Source: Burkholderiales bacterium
Lineage (GTDB): Bacteria; Pseudomonadota; Gammaproteobacteria; Burkholderiales; Burkholderiaceae_C
Length of the DNA stretch: 54,797 bases
Direction: 5' to 3'
Assembly (NCBI GenBank): GCA_016191995.1
Contig: JACPVA010000182.1
Span: forward strand, 1 to 54,797
Part shown: positions 1 to 8,592 of the stretch, in pieces
Numbering within the stretch: the stretch's first letter is position 1
How the letters are laid out: every line of letters starts with the position of its first letter
Translations under genes and position numbers: made by a program
Notes under the pieces: model-generated
Database searches by the model: none
What the model was told of the DNA's origin: nothing
The model's input: the letters and a program-made list of their open reading frames with translations, nothing else

Positions 1-78
1 CCCGCAGGATCGAGAGTGGAAGACGATGCGGCCGCCGCGAACAGGGGCGGCGTGCGCCTCTACCGCGTTAGCGGTTTA

Positions 79-85
79 GTTCAAC
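79..85 (-). other. Candidate integron core site (GTTRRRY) of an attI-like region
   Basis: On the minus strand this reads GTTGAAC, which fits the integron crossover consensus GTTRRRY. It lies about 140 bp upstream of the integrase promoter, in the orientation expected if cassettes extend leftward away from intI. The motif is short and will occur by chance, and I see no complete attC in the remaining 78 bp. Treat it as a lead only. Confidence 0.25.
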
Positions 86-94
86 GTGTTGTCG

Positions 95-163
95 GGCGCA
101 ATTCCGCGCCCCTATCCGGGTAGTGGCGCGATTCTGCGCCCGTATCCGGATAGGGGCGCAGCG
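95..163. repeat. 30-bp tandem repeat, about 2.3 copies, upstream of intI
   Basis: Unit 1 (95-124) and unit 2 (125-154) align over 30 bp with a few substitutions, and a partial third unit starts at 155. Each unit carries a near-palindrome: CTATCCGGGTAG at 112-123 and GTATCCGGATAG at 142-153, the latter containing the perfect palindrome TATCCGGATA. The repeat lies just upstream of the integrase promoter, where integrons carry attI and integrase-binding direct repeats. Its role as integrase-binding DNA is inference. The repeat itself is seen directly. Confidence 0.7.
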
Positions 164-191
164 TTCCCCCGAAGGAGGGACTGTCGCGCGC

Positions 192-234
192 TTGCCTCCG
201 TGAGGACCGCGTCGTATGCTGTATGGGCATACAG
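192..234 (+). promoter_or_regulatory. intI promoter overlapped by a LexA (SOS) box
   Basis: A -35 box TTGCCT (192-197), a 17-bp spacer and a -10 box TATGCT (215-220) form a good sigma-70 promoter with a predicted start near 227. The sequence CTGTATGGGCATACAG at 219-234 fits the LexA consensus CTGT-N8-ACAG exactly and covers the -10 box and start point, a typical repressor position. SOS control of integron integrases is known from class 1 and Vibrio integrons. The ATG at 223 lies inside the box and upstream of the predicted transcript, so translation should start at 247. Confidence 0.75.
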
Positions 235-246
235 CTTCCGGCTGCC

Positions 247-1302
247 ATGATCACCCCTCCCGCCGCTCGTGCCCCCATCGCACCGCGCCTGCTGGACCAC
301 GTGCGCGAGCGTGTCCGCTACCTCCATTACAGCTTACGCACGGAGGAGGCCTACGTCCACTGGATTCGCGCGTTCGTGCGCTACCACGATCGGCGGCACC
401 CGCGCGAGATGGGCGGGCCGCAGGTGGAGGCGTTCCTGTCCTGGCTGTCCGGCGAGCGCCGGGTGTCGGTGTCGACGCACCGGCAGGCGCTGTCGGCGCT
501 GCTGTTTCTGTACCAGCAGGTGCTCGGCCAGCATCTGCCGTGGATGGACGCAATCGGCCGCCCGCAGCGCAAGCCGCGGCTGCCGGTGGTGCTGTCGCCA
601 GCCGAGGTGGCGGCCGTGCTGGCGCTGCTCGACGGCACGCACGGCGTGCTGGCGCGGCTGCTCTACGGCACCGGCATGCGCATCGCCGAGGCGCTGCAGC
701 TGCGCGTCAAGGATGTCGAGTTCGACCGCCGCGTCGTCATCGTGCGCAGCGGCAAGGGCGGCAAGGACCGCGTCGTGATGCTGCCGGCCACGCTTGCGCC
801 CGGCCTGCAGCAGCAGATGCAGCGCGCGCGCGTACTGTGGGAGGCCGACGTCCGCGCCGGCCGCGGCGGCGTGCAGATGCCCGATGCGCTGGAGCGCAAA
901 TACCCGCGCGCCGGCGCGTCGTGGGGGTGGTTCTGGGTCTTCCCGCAGGCCGAGCACTCGGCATGCCCGCGCACCGGCGTCGAGCGCCGGCACCACCTGT
1001 TCGACCAGTCCTTCCAGCGCGCCTTCAAGCGCGCCGTGCTTGCCGCCGGCATCGATCGCCCGGCCACGCCGCACACGCTGCGCCACAGTTTCGCGACCCA
1101 CCTGCTGCAGTCCGGTACCGACATCCGCACCGTGCAGGAGCTGCTCGGCCACAGCGATGTCAGCACGACGATGATCTACACCCACGTCCTGAAGGTCGCG
1201 GCCGGCGGCACGCGCAGCCCGCTGGATAGCCTGATGCCCTGCCGCCCGGGGCACGATCCGCAGAAGGTCTTCGACGCGATGCGCGCGATGCCCGCCGCGT
1301 GA
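247..1302 (+). CDS. intI: Integron integrase (IntI-type tyrosine recombinase)
   Basis: This 351-residue site-specific recombinase would insert and excise gene cassettes at attI/attC. An N-terminal SAM-like core-binding domain (about residues 10-95) precedes the catalytic domain with R145 ([13 protein letters not shown]), H276 and R279 (HTLRHSF), H302 (LLGHSDVS) and Y311 (TTMIYTH). The IntI-specific extra segment is present at about 210-260, with [17 protein letters not shown] and the TGVERRHH stretch; ordinary XerC/D proteins lack it. The start at 247 is chosen over 223 because the upstream ATG sits inside the LexA box. Catalytic residues look intact, so the enzyme is probably functional. Any cassette array would lie off the left edge of the window. 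Confidence 0.92.
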   Translation: MITPPAARAPIAPRLLDHVRERVRYLHYSLRTEEAYVHWIRAFVRYHDRRHPREMGGPQVEAFLSWLSGERRVSVSTHRQALSALLFLYQQVLGQHLPWMDAIGRPQRKPRLPVVLSPAEVAAVLALLDGTHGVLARLLYGTGMRIAEALQLRVKDVEFDRRVVIVRSGKGGKDRVVMLPATLAPGLQQQMQRARVLWEADVRAGRGGVQMPDALERKYPRAGASWGWFWVFPQAEHSACPRTGVERRHHLFDQSFQRAFKRAVLAAGIDRPATPHTLRHSFATHLLQSGTDIRTVQELLGHSDVSTTMIYTHVLKVAAGGTRSPLDSLMPCRPGHDPQKVFDAMRAMPAA

Positions 1303-1317
1303 GCGCCCGCCGGGCCG

Positions 1318-1524
1318 TCACGATGGCCGCTGCCGGCACCGGAAGTCGCCGCTGCGCGCTTCGTGACCCGCCAGCTCCGCCGCCGGCCGCGGTTCGGCGC
1401 AGCCGAGCCGGATCGCCTTGCACAGCGGCCCGGCATGGCGCCTGGCCGCTGCGTCGAACACATCGCGCAGTTGACGCGCCTCGAGCCCGTCGAGCACGCG
1501 CGACAGGCGTCGCGCCCGGTCCAT
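1318..1524 (-). CDS. Short hypothetical ORF downstream of vapC
   Basis: A 68-residue open frame begins 6 bp after the PIN-toxin stop codon and on the same strand. It contains a helix-prone stretch (RLSRVLDGLEARQLRDVFDA) but no motif I recognise. It could be a third gene of the VapBC transcript, a gene remnant, or a chance frame in GC-rich DNA. The rest of the 1303-1530 gap shows nothing else. Confidence 0.25.
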   Translation of the reverse strand: MDRARRLSRVLDGLEARQLRDVFDAAARRHAGPLCKAIRLGCAEPRPAAELAGHEARSGDFRCRQRPS

Positions 1525-1530
1525 GGCTTC

Positions 1531-1968
1531 TCAAGGCGCCAGGACGAGCAGGCGCGGGAAGTAGCTCTTGTAAGGGGCCGGATCCCGGGTGAGCACGCCG
1601 AGGTTGGCGACAGCGGCGTGCGCCCCGATGTAGAAGTCGGGCAGTGGTCGGTGCCTGGCGCCACCTCTTCGGCGGTAGAGCGCGAACGCGGCAGCGGCCA
1701 GCGATGCACAGGCCCATGGCAATGGCGTGCGCGAGGTCTCGTACACGTCCAGCATTGCGTCCAGGTCCCGGACGCTCGGTCCCGGAACGAGCAGTTCCGT
1801 GAAGACGACGATATTGACGTGAAGCGGCGAGCGCTCGCTGCAGAGCTGCAGTTGCTCGATGGCCCATTCATGCCAAGGGCTCGCCTCGTCGATGCAGTCG
1901 ACCCAGACGTTGGTGTCGACGAGGGTGCCGGCGCTGCCGTCGTAGCTCGAGAGGCTAACGACGGCCAC
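1531..1968 (-). CDS. vapC: VapC-type PIN-domain ribonuclease toxin
   Basis: This PIN-domain protein of about 145 residues would cleave RNA as the toxin of a type II toxin-antitoxin pair. The first PIN acidic residue is in LVDTNVWVDCID, a second is in FTELLV, and the C-terminal acidic cluster is in PLPDFYIGAHAA, followed by a conserved LTRDP segment. The start is taken as GTG at 1966-1968, which overlaps the last 14 bases of the upstream antitoxin gene and gives a normal VapC length. An ATG at 2025 would add 19 non-conserved residues. The overlap implies translational coupling. Confidence 0.8.
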   Translation of the reverse strand: MAVVSLSSYDGSAGTLVDTNVWVDCIDEASPWHEWAIEQLQLCSERSPLHVNIVVFTELLVPGPSVRDLDAMLDVYETSRTPLPWACASLAAAAFALYRRRGGARHRPLPDFYIGAHAAVANLGVLTRDPAPYKSYFPRLLVLAP

Positions 1969-2245
1969 GGCGAGGGCCTGGGGTGCTGGCGGCTTCGTCG
2001 CCGCGAAGGAAGTCCATGATCTCATCGGCGCCGAGTTGCTGGAACTCGGGGCTCATGCTGCGACGAACCCGGGCCGCGGCCGCGCGCAGCCTGGCGCGCC
2101 GGTCGCCCTTCACGCCCGTGGCGACCGGCGTGATGACGATCCTGCTGCCTTCCAGGCTGAACGACACCTCGCTGCCGGGCGCGACGCCTGCAGCCTCGCG
2201 GATGCGCTTGGGGATGGTGACTTGGCCCTTCTCGGTCACGAGCAT
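1955..2245 (-). CDS. vapB: VapB-type AbrB/SpoVT (swapped-hairpin) antitoxin
   Basis: This 96-residue antitoxin has an N-terminal AbrB fold (MLVTEKGQVTIPKRIREAAG, then PGSEVSFSLEGSRIVI). That domain dimerises and binds DNA, while the charged C-terminal half ([16 protein letters not shown]) should wrap the PIN toxin. The start at 2245 is chosen because the AbrB domain begins right there; the frame is open further upstream but without family similarity. The gene is expected to repress its own operon. Direct repeats just upstream are a plausible operator. Confidence 0.85.
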   Translation of the reverse strand: MLVTEKGQVTIPKRIREAAGVAPGSEVSFSLEGSRIVITPVATGVKGDRRARLRAAAARVRRSMSPEFQQLGADEIMDFLRGDEAASTPGPRRGRR

Positions 2246-2258
2246 GACGCGCCTCGCG

Positions 2259-2279
2259 GTAGGAATGTCAAGTAGGAAT
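2259..2279 (-). promoter_or_regulatory. Direct-repeat operator candidate upstream of vapBC
   Basis: Two exact copies of GTAGGAAT (2259-2266 and 2272-2279 on the plus strand) are spaced 13 bp apart, and the spacer gives a minus-strand TTGACA (2266-2271) that could be the -35 box. The site is 14-34 bp upstream of the AbrB antitoxin start. Autoregulation by VapB is usual for such operons. The repeats are seen; their function is inferred. Confidence 0.45.
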
Positions 2280-2442
2280 CTTACCTGGAGGGCGCCTCTG
2301 CCGCAAACCGACCTTGGATCGTTCGCGACCGATCCCCGATGACCCCGCGTCGTCGCCACCGCGCACGCATCCTGTGCGCCGCGATGACGCCCGGGCAGAC
2401 CCGCGGCGTTCAGTGGCCGCACGGGCGATCATGGGCCCCCGC

Positions 2443-4347
2443 TCACCCCGCTGCCTCCACCACCATCTGCACCCGCTGCTGCCCCTGCCACTCGTCCAGC
2501 GCCAGCCGGTAGGCCAGCCGCGCGCGTGCCGGCAGCGGGTCGGCGTGGCCGAACCAGATCGCGTCGCGCAGCTGGCCGGCGTGGCGCACGCGCAGCTTCA
2601 GGTGCTTGTCGCCGACCAGCCGCTGCGCCAGCACCTCGACCTCGTCGCAGAACACCGGCGGCTCGAAGCCCGGGCCCCAGACCTGGGCGTCGAGCAGCGC
2701 CGCCGTCTCGGCGTTGAACCATTGCAGCGCCAGCGGCCCGTCGGTCGGCAGCGTGCGCGTCAGCGTCGCGGCGTCCAGCCACTCGGCGGCCACCGCCTGC
2801 AGCGCGGCGTCGAAGGTTGCGAACGCGCCTTCGTCGATCGTGCAGCCGGCGGCCATCGCGTGGCCGCCGAAGCGCAGCAGGACGCCGGGGTGGCGCTTGG
2901 CCACCAGGTCGAGCGCGTCGCGCAGGTGGAAGCCCGGGATCGACCGCCCGGACCCCTTGAGCCGGCCGTCGGCACCGCGGGCGAAGACGAAGGTCGGCCG
3001 GTGCAGCATGTCCTTCAGCCGCCCGGCGACGATGCCGACCACACCCTCGTGGAAGCCGGGGTCGTACAGCGCGACCGCGGCGCGCGGCGTGCCGCCGGCC
3101 GCGCCATCACCGGCGACTGCACCGGCGCCTGCACCGACGCCAGCACCGGCACGTGCACCAGCACGAGCACCGGCACCTGCACCGGCGACTTCGCCGCCGC
3201 CCGCCTCGCCCTTGCCCGCCTCGCCCTTGCCCGCCTCGCCCTTGCCCGCCTCGCCCTTGCCCGCCTCGCCCCCGCACGCCAGCGCCTGCAGCCGCTCGAC
3301 CAGCGCCTCGGCCTGCGCGCGCATGCCGGCCTCGACCTCGCGCCGCTCGCGGTTGATGGCGTCGAGCTGCTGCGCCAGCTCGGCGGCGCGCGCCGGGTCG
3401 TCGGCGAGCAGGCACTCGATGCCCAGCGTCATGTCCGCCAGCCGCCCGGCGGCATTGATGCGCGGCCCGAGCGCGAAGCCGAGGTCGAAGCCGGCCGCGC
3501 GCCGCGGGTCGCGCCCGGCGGCGGCGAACAGCGCCGCCACCCCCGGCTGCATGCGCCCGGCGCGGATGCGACGCAGCCCCTGCGCCACGAGGCGCCGGTT
3601 GTTGGCGTCCAGCCGCACGACGTCGGCCACGGTGCCGAGTGCGACCAGGTCCAGCAGCGCGTCCAGCCGCGGCTGCGCGGCGGCGTCGAAGGCGCCGCGC
3701 GCACGCAGCGCGGCGCGCGCAGCCAGCAGCACGTAGAACATGACGCCGACACCGGCGATCGCCTTGCTCGCGAAGCCGCATCCCGGCTGGCTGGGGTCGA
3801 CGATGGCGTCGGCCGGCGGCAGCAGCGCCAGGCCGGCGGCGTCGACCGCCGGCAGGTGGTGGTCGGTGACGATCACGCGCATGCCCAGCGCCCGGGCGTG
3901 GGCGACGCCGTCGACGCTGGCGATCCCGTTGTCCACCGTCACCAGCAGCGCCGGGCGCTGCACCTGCGCCAGCTCGACGATCGCCGGCGTCAGCCCGTAG
4001 CCGTGGCGCGCGCGGTCGGGCACGACATAGCCCAGCGTGCCGGGCGCGGCGCCGAGCATCGCCAGCCCGCGCAGCGCGACCGCGCACGCGGTGGCGCCGT
4101 CGCAGTCGTAGTCGGCGACGATGCAGATGCGCTCGCCCGCCGCGACCGCGTCGGCCAGCAGCCGGCCGGCGTCGGCGGCGCCGGCGAGCGTCTCGGGCGG
4201 CAGCAGCCGCGCCAGCGCATCGTCGAGCTCGTCGGCCGATCGCACGCCGCGCGCCGCCAGCAGCCGCGCCAGCAGCGGGTGCACGCCGGCCTGCTCCAGC
4301 GCGAACGCGGTGCGCGGCGGGACGTCGCGCTGATGCAGTCTCGTCAT
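2443..4347 (-). CDS. recJ: Single-stranded-DNA-specific exonuclease RecJ
   Basis: This 634-residue DHH-family 5'-3' ssDNA exonuclease acts in recombination, mismatch and base-excision repair. Motifs seen are ADYDCDGATA (about residue 79), VTVDNGI, VTDHHLP (the DHH motif, about 159), GLGPRINAAGRL-like FALGPRINAAGR, and the DHHA1 region with GGHAMAAGC. The start is taken at MTRLHQRD; an upstream ATG at 4377 is possible. Unusually, a low-complexity insert of about 55 residues (358-413), rich in EAGKG and AGAGARAG repeats, splits the core between the DHH and DHHA1 domains. It lies next to the RpfE-like gene, as in the Xanthomonas rpf cluster. Confidence 0.95.
   Translation of the reverse strand: MTRLHQRDVPPRTAFALEQAGVHPLLARLLAARGVRSADELDDALARLLPPETLAGAADAGRLLADAVAAGERICIVADYDCDGATACAVALRGLAMLGAAPGTLGYVVPDRARHGYGLTPAIVELAQVQRPALLVTVDNGIASVDGVAHARALGMRVIVTDHHLPAVDAAGLALLPPADAIVDPSQPGCGFASKAIAGVGVMFYVLLAARAALRARGAFDAAAQPRLDALLDLVALGTVADVVRLDANNRRLVAQGLRRIRAGRMQPGVAALFAAAGRDPRRAAGFDLGFALGPRINAAGRLADMTLGIECLLADDPARAAELAQQLDAINRERREVEAGMRAQAEALVERLQALACGGEAGKGEAGKGEAGKGEAGKGEAGGGEVAGAGAGARAGARAGAGVGAGAGAVAGDGAAGGTPRAAVALYDPGFHEGVVGIVAGRLKDMLHRPTFVFARGADGRLKGSGRSIPGFHLRDALDLVAKRHPGVLLRFGGHAMAAGCTIDEGAFATFDAALQAVAAEWLDAATLTRTLPTDGPLALQWFNAETAALLDAQVWGPGFEPPVFCDEVEVLAQRLVGDKHLKLRVRHAGQLRDAIWFGHADPLPARARLAYRLALDEWQGQQRVQMVVEAAG
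3199..3273. repeat. 15-bp minisatellite (5 units) inside recJ
   Basis: Four exact copies of GCCCGCCTCGCCCTT (3199-3258) and a fifth with altered end (3259-3273) encode EAGKG x4 plus EAGGG on the minus strand. A less regular repeat at about 3108-3190 encodes Ala/Gly/Arg. The unit is a multiple of three, so copy-number slippage changes linker length without a frameshift. Confidence 0.9.
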
Positions 4348-4387
4348 GGCGTCTGCGCCTCGGCCCCGCCGCGGCATCCCGGTTCGT

Positions 4388-5320
4388 TCACAGCGTCTCC
4401 AGCAGCGCGCGCGGATCGGCGCGGCGCCAGCGCGCGCGCAGCCGCTGCCAGGCCGACCCGGCGCCAGCGCGCAGCGTCAGTGCAGCGCGCTCGCCGCACA
4501 GTGTGAGCGCGGCGCCCTCGCCGGCGCCGCGCACCCGCGCCACCGCGTCGGCGTCCAGCGCCTGCCAGGCGGCGGCCCAGGCGTCCCAGTCCTCGGCCAG
4601 TGCCGGGCGGCGCAGCCGGTCGTCGACGACCAGCCCCGCGGGCCAGCGCGAGGGCTGCGCCGCGCCGCAGCCGCTGATCCAGACCGAGTTGACGACGGGC
4701 AGCCCCTGCACCTCGCGCGCGGCGTTCAGCGGGTGCTCGTGCAGCCGCATCTGGACCTCGTTTTGCAGCCGGCGCAGCTGCCGCGCGTCGGCCCCGGGCG
4801 GCAGCCAGCGGTCGACGTTGCGGCCGATCACGCGGTCGGGCGATGCGCTGCGCAGGTCGGCCAACGATCCGTGCGCCAGGTACCAGCGCGTCGGCGCGCC
4901 CCAGACGACGGCGTAGCCCTCGGTCTCGAACAGGTCGCGCACCGCGTCCAGCAGCGCGCGCGACCCGGCCTCGTCGAGCTGCAGGTCCAGCGGGTCGCGC
5001 ATCGTCAGCTGGTCGGTGCCCAGGTGCCAGTGCGCCGGCGTCAGCAGCGCCCAGGCACGGTCGGCCGGGTCGACGCCGTCGTGCGCGGCCTGCCATGCGG
5101 CCCATGGCAACGCGCCGTCGCCGCCGGCCAGCCCGACCAGGCGCGCGAGCGCGCGCTCGTGCGGCGGGCTCAGGCTCAGCTCGTCGGCCTCGTCGCGCGC
5201 GGCGTCGCCGGCCGGCGCCGCGGCGGCGAGCCAGGCCGCGAGCTGCGGCAGCGCCAGCGTGCCCAGGGCCTGCCGCCCGGCGTCGGACAGCGGCGCGGCG
5301 AACGGGATCAGCAGGTGCAT
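4388..5320 (-). CDS. RpfE-like conserved protein (recJ neighbour)
   Basis: This 310-residue protein begins MHLLIPFAAPLS and has the conserved TPAHWHLGTDQLTM and NSVWISGCGAAQ segments of a family found next to recJ in beta- and gammaproteobacteria. The Xanthomonas member is RpfE; others are annotated as phosphoglycerate-mutase-like proteins. It is not a proven mutase and its reaction is unknown. It ends 40 bp before recJ on the same strand and is probably co-transcribed with it. No signal peptide or membrane segment is seen. Recognition rests on remembered family motifs and the recJ neighbourhood. Confidence 0.75.
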   Translation of the reverse strand: MHLLIPFAAPLSDAGRQALGTLALPQLAAWLAAAAPAGDAARDEADELSLSPPHERALARLVGLAGGDGALPWAAWQAAHDGVDPADRAWALLTPAHWHLGTDQLTMRDPLDLQLDEAGSRALLDAVRDLFETEGYAVVWGAPTRWYLAHGSLADLRSASPDRVIGRNVDRWLPPGADARQLRRLQNEVQMRLHEHPLNAAREVQGLPVVNSVWISGCGAAQPSRWPAGLVVDDRLRRPALAEDWDAWAAAWQALDADAVARVRGAGEGAALTLCGERAALTLRAGAGSAWQRLRARWRRADPRALLETL

Positions 5321-5467
5321 TGGCCGATTATCCCGGCCGCACCCGGCGCGACGGCCAACTTGGTCGACGCCAGGGCGTCGGGCCCAAGGCAGCCACCGCC
5401 ACGCGCGACGCGCGCTGCGGCGCGCCCGCCCTGCCCCTGGCCGGCGCAGCCGTTAGCATCGCCGGCC

Positions 5468-6721
5468 ATGGACTGGCCCTACGAATGGCAGGTCGGCTGG
5501 CGCTACACGCGCAGCGGCCGCTCCGGGCGACGCAACGGCTTCATCTCGTTCATCTCCGGGGTGTCGATGCTCGGCATCGCGCTCGGGGTGGCGGCGCTGA
5601 TCATCGTGCTGTCGGTGATGAACGGCTTCCAGAAGGAGGTGCGCGACCGCATGCTCAGCGTCGTCGCGCACGTCGAGATCCTCGGCCCCTGGGGCGAAGC
5701 CCTGCCCGACTGGCAGGCCACCGCCGAGGCCGCGCGCCGCAACCCGCAGGTGCGCGGCGCCGCGCCCTTCGTCGCCGCGCAGGCGCTGCTCGGGCGCGGC
5801 GACGCGGTGCGCGGCGTCGTCGTGCGCGGCATCGACCCGGCGCGCGAGGCCGAGGTCACGCCGCTGGCGGCCGCCGAGGGCGCGCTGCTCGGCCGGCTGC
5901 AGCCCGGCGCCTGGCAGGTCGTGCTCGGGCGCGAGCTGGCGCGCCAGCTCGGCGTGGCCGCGGGCGACGCGGTGACCGTCTACGCGCCCGGCGGCCAGAT
6001 GACGCCGGCGGGCATGGTCCCGCGGCTGAAGACCTTCACCGTCGCCGGGACCTTCGACTCCGGCCACTACGAGTACGACAGCACGCTCGCCCTCGTGGCG
6101 CTGGACGACGCGGCGCGCCTCTTTCGCACCGGCGGCGCCACCGGGGTGCAGCTGCGGCTGGCGGACGTGCACGCGGCGCGCGCGGTCGCCGGCGAGCTCG
6201 CCGCCACGCTGCCGGCGGAGCTGACGGTGCGCGACTGGACGCGCACCAACCGCCAGTGGTTCGACGCCGTGCAGGTCGAGAAGCGGCTGATGTTCATCAT
6301 CCTGACGCTGATCATCGCGGTGGCGGCGTTCAACCTCGTCTCGACGCTGGTGATGACGGTGACCGACAAGCGCGCCGATATCGCGATCCTGCGCACGCTG
6401 GGCGCCAGCCCGAGGTCGATCATGGGCATCTTCATGGTCCAGGGCGCGGCCGCCGGCATCATCGGCACCTTCGGCGGGCTGGCGCTGGGGCTGCTGGTGG
6501 CGTTCAACATCGACGTCATCGTGCCGGCGATCGAGCGCGCGCTGGGCGTGGCCTTCCTGCCCGGCAGCATCTACCTGATCACGCAGATGCCCAGCGAGCC
6601 GATGGCCGGCGACATCGCGCCGGTGGTCGTCGTCGCGCTGCTGCTGGCCTTCGTCGCGACGATCTACCCGAGCTGGCGCGCCAGCCGCGTCGACCCGGCG
6701 CAGGCGCTGCGCTATGAATGA
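5468..6721 (+). CDS. lolC: Lipoprotein-releasing ABC transporter permease LolC/LolE
   Basis: This 417-residue inner-membrane protein would release outer-membrane lipoproteins to LolA. One N-terminal membrane segment (about 25-50, [20 protein letters not shown]) is followed by a large periplasmic domain, then three C-terminal segments. The FtsX-like region holds [20 protein letters not shown], the coupling segment to the ATPase. The conserved N-terminal NGFISFISG is also present. The stop overlaps the lolD start (ATGAATGA). Only one LolC/E permease gene is present here, so the complex may be a LolF-like homodimer unless a second copy lies elsewhere. Confidence 0.93.
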   Translation: MDWPYEWQVGWRYTRSGRSGRRNGFISFISGVSMLGIALGVAALIIVLSVMNGFQKEVRDRMLSVVAHVEILGPWGEALPDWQATAEAARRNPQVRGAAPFVAAQALLGRGDAVRGVVVRGIDPAREAEVTPLAAAEGALLGRLQPGAWQVVLGRELARQLGVAAGDAVTVYAPGGQMTPAGMVPRLKTFTVAGTFDSGHYEYDSTLALVALDDAARLFRTGGATGVQLRLADVHAARAVAGELAATLPAELTVRDWTRTNRQWFDAVQVEKRLMFIILTLIIAVAAFNLVSTLVMTVTDKRADIAILRTLGASPRSIMGIFMVQGAAAGIIGTFGGLALGLLVAFNIDVIVPAIERALGVAFLPGSIYLITQMPSEPMAGDIAPVVVVALLLAFVATIYPSWRASRVDPAQALRYE

Positions 6722-7484
6722 ACGGCCGGCGACGGCAGCGCTGCCGCGGCGCAGCGATGGAACGCCCGCGGCGCCGGCCGGCGCGGATGAGGCCGCGCCC
6801 GCGCCGCCGGGCGCCGCGCCGGTGCTCGACGCCGAGGACCTGCACAAGCGATTCCGCGAGGGCAGCGGCACCGGTGCGATCGACGTCACGGTGCTGCGCG
6901 GGCTGAGCCTCTCCGTGGCCGCGGGCGAGACGCTGGCGGTGGTCGGCGCGTCGGGATCGGGCAAGAGCACGCTGCTGCACCTGCTCGGCGGGCTGGACGC
7001 ACCGACGCAGGGCCGGGTGCGCCTGATGGGGCGCGACTTCGCCACCATGGGCGCCGCCGAGCAGGGCGCGTGGCGCAACCTGCACCTCGGCTTCGTCTAC
7101 CAGTTCCACCACCTGCTGCCCGAGTTCAGCGCGCTGGACAACGTTGCCATGCCGCTGCGCATCCGCCGCCAGCCGCTGGCCGCGGCGCGCGCCGCGGCCG
7201 CCGAGACGCTGGCGCAGGTCGGGCTGGCGGCGCGCACCGCGCACCACCCGGCGCAGCTGTCGGGTGGCGAGCGCCAGCGGGTGGCGATCGCACGCGCGCT
7301 CGTCACGCGCCCGGCCTGCGTGCTGGCCGACGAGCCGACCGGCAACCTCGACCGCGCGACCGCGCACCAGGTCTTCGAGCTGATGCTGGCGCTGGCGCGC
7401 GAGCGCGGAACCGCCTTCGTCGTCGTCACGCACGACGAGACGCTGGCCGCGCGCTGCGCGCGCACGCTGCGGCTGGCGCAATGA
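6714..7484 (+). CDS. lolD: Lipoprotein-releasing system ATP-binding protein LolD
   Basis: This 256-residue ABC ATPase would power LolC/E. It has Walker [10 protein letters not shown] (about residue 80), a Q-loop in [12 protein letters not shown], the signature [15 protein letters not shown], Walker [12 protein letters not shown] and the switch His in VVTHDE. An Ala/Pro-rich stretch of about 38 residues precedes the conserved domain, so a shorter start is possible. The gene overlaps the permease stop by 8 bp, a tight operon. Confidence 0.93.
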   Translation: MNERPATAALPRRSDGTPAAPAGADEAAPAPPGAAPVLDAEDLHKRFREGSGTGAIDVTVLRGLSLSVAAGETLAVVGASGSGKSTLLHLLGGLDAPTQGRVRLMGRDFATMGAAEQGAWRNLHLGFVYQFHHLLPEFSALDNVAMPLRIRRQPLAAARAAAAETLAQVGLAARTAHHPAQLSGGERQRVAIARALVTRPACVLADEPTGNLDRATAHQVFELMLALARERGTAFVVVTHDETLAARCARTLRLAQ

Positions 7485-7595
7485 ATCGGGCACCGGCCGT
7501 GCGCCGGCGGCGCCGGATCCGGGCATGATCGGCGCCCGAGGGAGTGCGATGCCGGCCGCCGCTCGCAGCGGCACGACGTCGATGCGAGGCCCCCG

Positions 7596-8426
7596 ATGAC
7601 GACGACACCCCTGCTCGTGCAGCTGTCCGACCCGCACCTGGTCGCCCCGGGCCGGATGCTGATGGGCAGCATCGACACCGCCGCGCTGCTCGCCCAGGCG
7701 GTGGCCGCGGTCGGCCGGCTGCAGCCGGCGCCGGCGGCGGCGCTGCTGACCGGCGACCTGGTCGACGCCGGCCGCGCCGACGAGTATGCCCACCTGCGCA
7801 CGCTGCTGGCGCCGCTGCGCTGCCCGCTGCTGCTGATGCCGGGCAACCACGATGCGACGCCGGCGCTGCGCGCGGCCTTCCCCGACCACCCCTGGCTGCA
7901 GCCCGTCGCCGGCGCCCCGGCGCTGGCGCCCTACGTGCTGTATGCGCGCGACCTCGGCGCGCTGCGCGTCGTCGCGCTCGATACCGTCGTCGCCGGCGCG
8001 CCGCACGGCGCGCTGTGCGACGCGCGGCTGGCCTGGCTCGACGCGACGCTGGCCGCCGCGCCGGCGCAGCCGACGATCCTCGCGCTGCACCATCCACCGT
8101 TCGCCACCGGCATCGCGCACATGGACGCGATGGGGCTGCTGCACGGTGCCGACGCGCTGGCGGCGATGCTGCACCGCCACCCGCAGGTCGAGCTCGTCGC
8201 CTGCGGCCACCTGCACCGCACGATCGTGCGCCGCTTCGGCGGCACGCTGGCGATGACGGCGCCATCGACGGCGCACCAGATCGCGCTCGACCTGGCCGAC
8301 GCCGCCCCGGCGGCCTGGCGCGCCGAGCCGCCGGGGTTTCTGGTCCACGCCTGGCAGGGCGGCGCGCTGGTGTCGCATGCCGCCGCCAGCGGCGATCACG
8401 GGCCGGCGCGGCCGTTCGACGACTGA
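7596..8426 (+). CDS. CpdA-like metallophosphoesterase
   Basis: This 276-residue calcineurin-like phosphoesterase resembles CpdA (3',5'-cAMP phosphodiesterase) and YfcE-type enzymes. Metal-binding motifs appear in order: SDPHLV (about residue 10), LLTGDLVDAG, PGNHDATP, ALHHPPF and ACGHLHRTI. It is cytoplasmic, with no signal peptide. It follows lolD by 111 bp on the same strand and may have its own promoter. The substrate cannot be settled from sequence; cyclic AMP is the best guess by family. Confidence 0.8.
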   Translation: MTTTPLLVQLSDPHLVAPGRMLMGSIDTAALLAQAVAAVGRLQPAPAAALLTGDLVDAGRADEYAHLRTLLAPLRCPLLLMPGNHDATPALRAAFPDHPWLQPVAGAPALAPYVLYARDLGALRVVALDTVVAGAPHGALCDARLAWLDATLAAAPAQPTILALHHPPFATGIAHMDAMGLLHGADALAAMLHRHPQVELVACGHLHRTIVRRFGGTLAMTAPSTAHQIALDLADAAPAAWRAEPPGFLVHAWQGGALVSHAAASGDHGPARPFDD

Positions 8427-8592
8427 CGCCGCGGCGGCGCGGCGCCGCCGCCGGGGCGGAACTGGGGCCCCGGACGGCGCCTGTTCCGGCGCTTGCCGCG
8501 CCCCTGGCCACCTAGCATGCCCGACGAGCGCCGGCCTGCGCGGGCCGTTTGCCGCATCCACCCCGAGCGAACCCCGACCCGAGGACCGCCGC

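Noticed and set aside
95..163. CRISPR-like repeats upstream of intI
   Set aside because: The units abut directly with no spacers, and there are only two.
223..246. ATG at 223 as the intI start
   Set aside because: It lies inside the LexA box and upstream of the predicted transcription start.
3199..3273. CRISPR-like array
   Set aside because: 15-bp head-to-tail units without spacers, in frame inside recJ.
2314..4506. A 730-codon plus-strand frame
   Set aside because: It is antisense to recJ, which has all family motifs. The translation is low-complexity (ARLALARLAL) because of the minisatellite.
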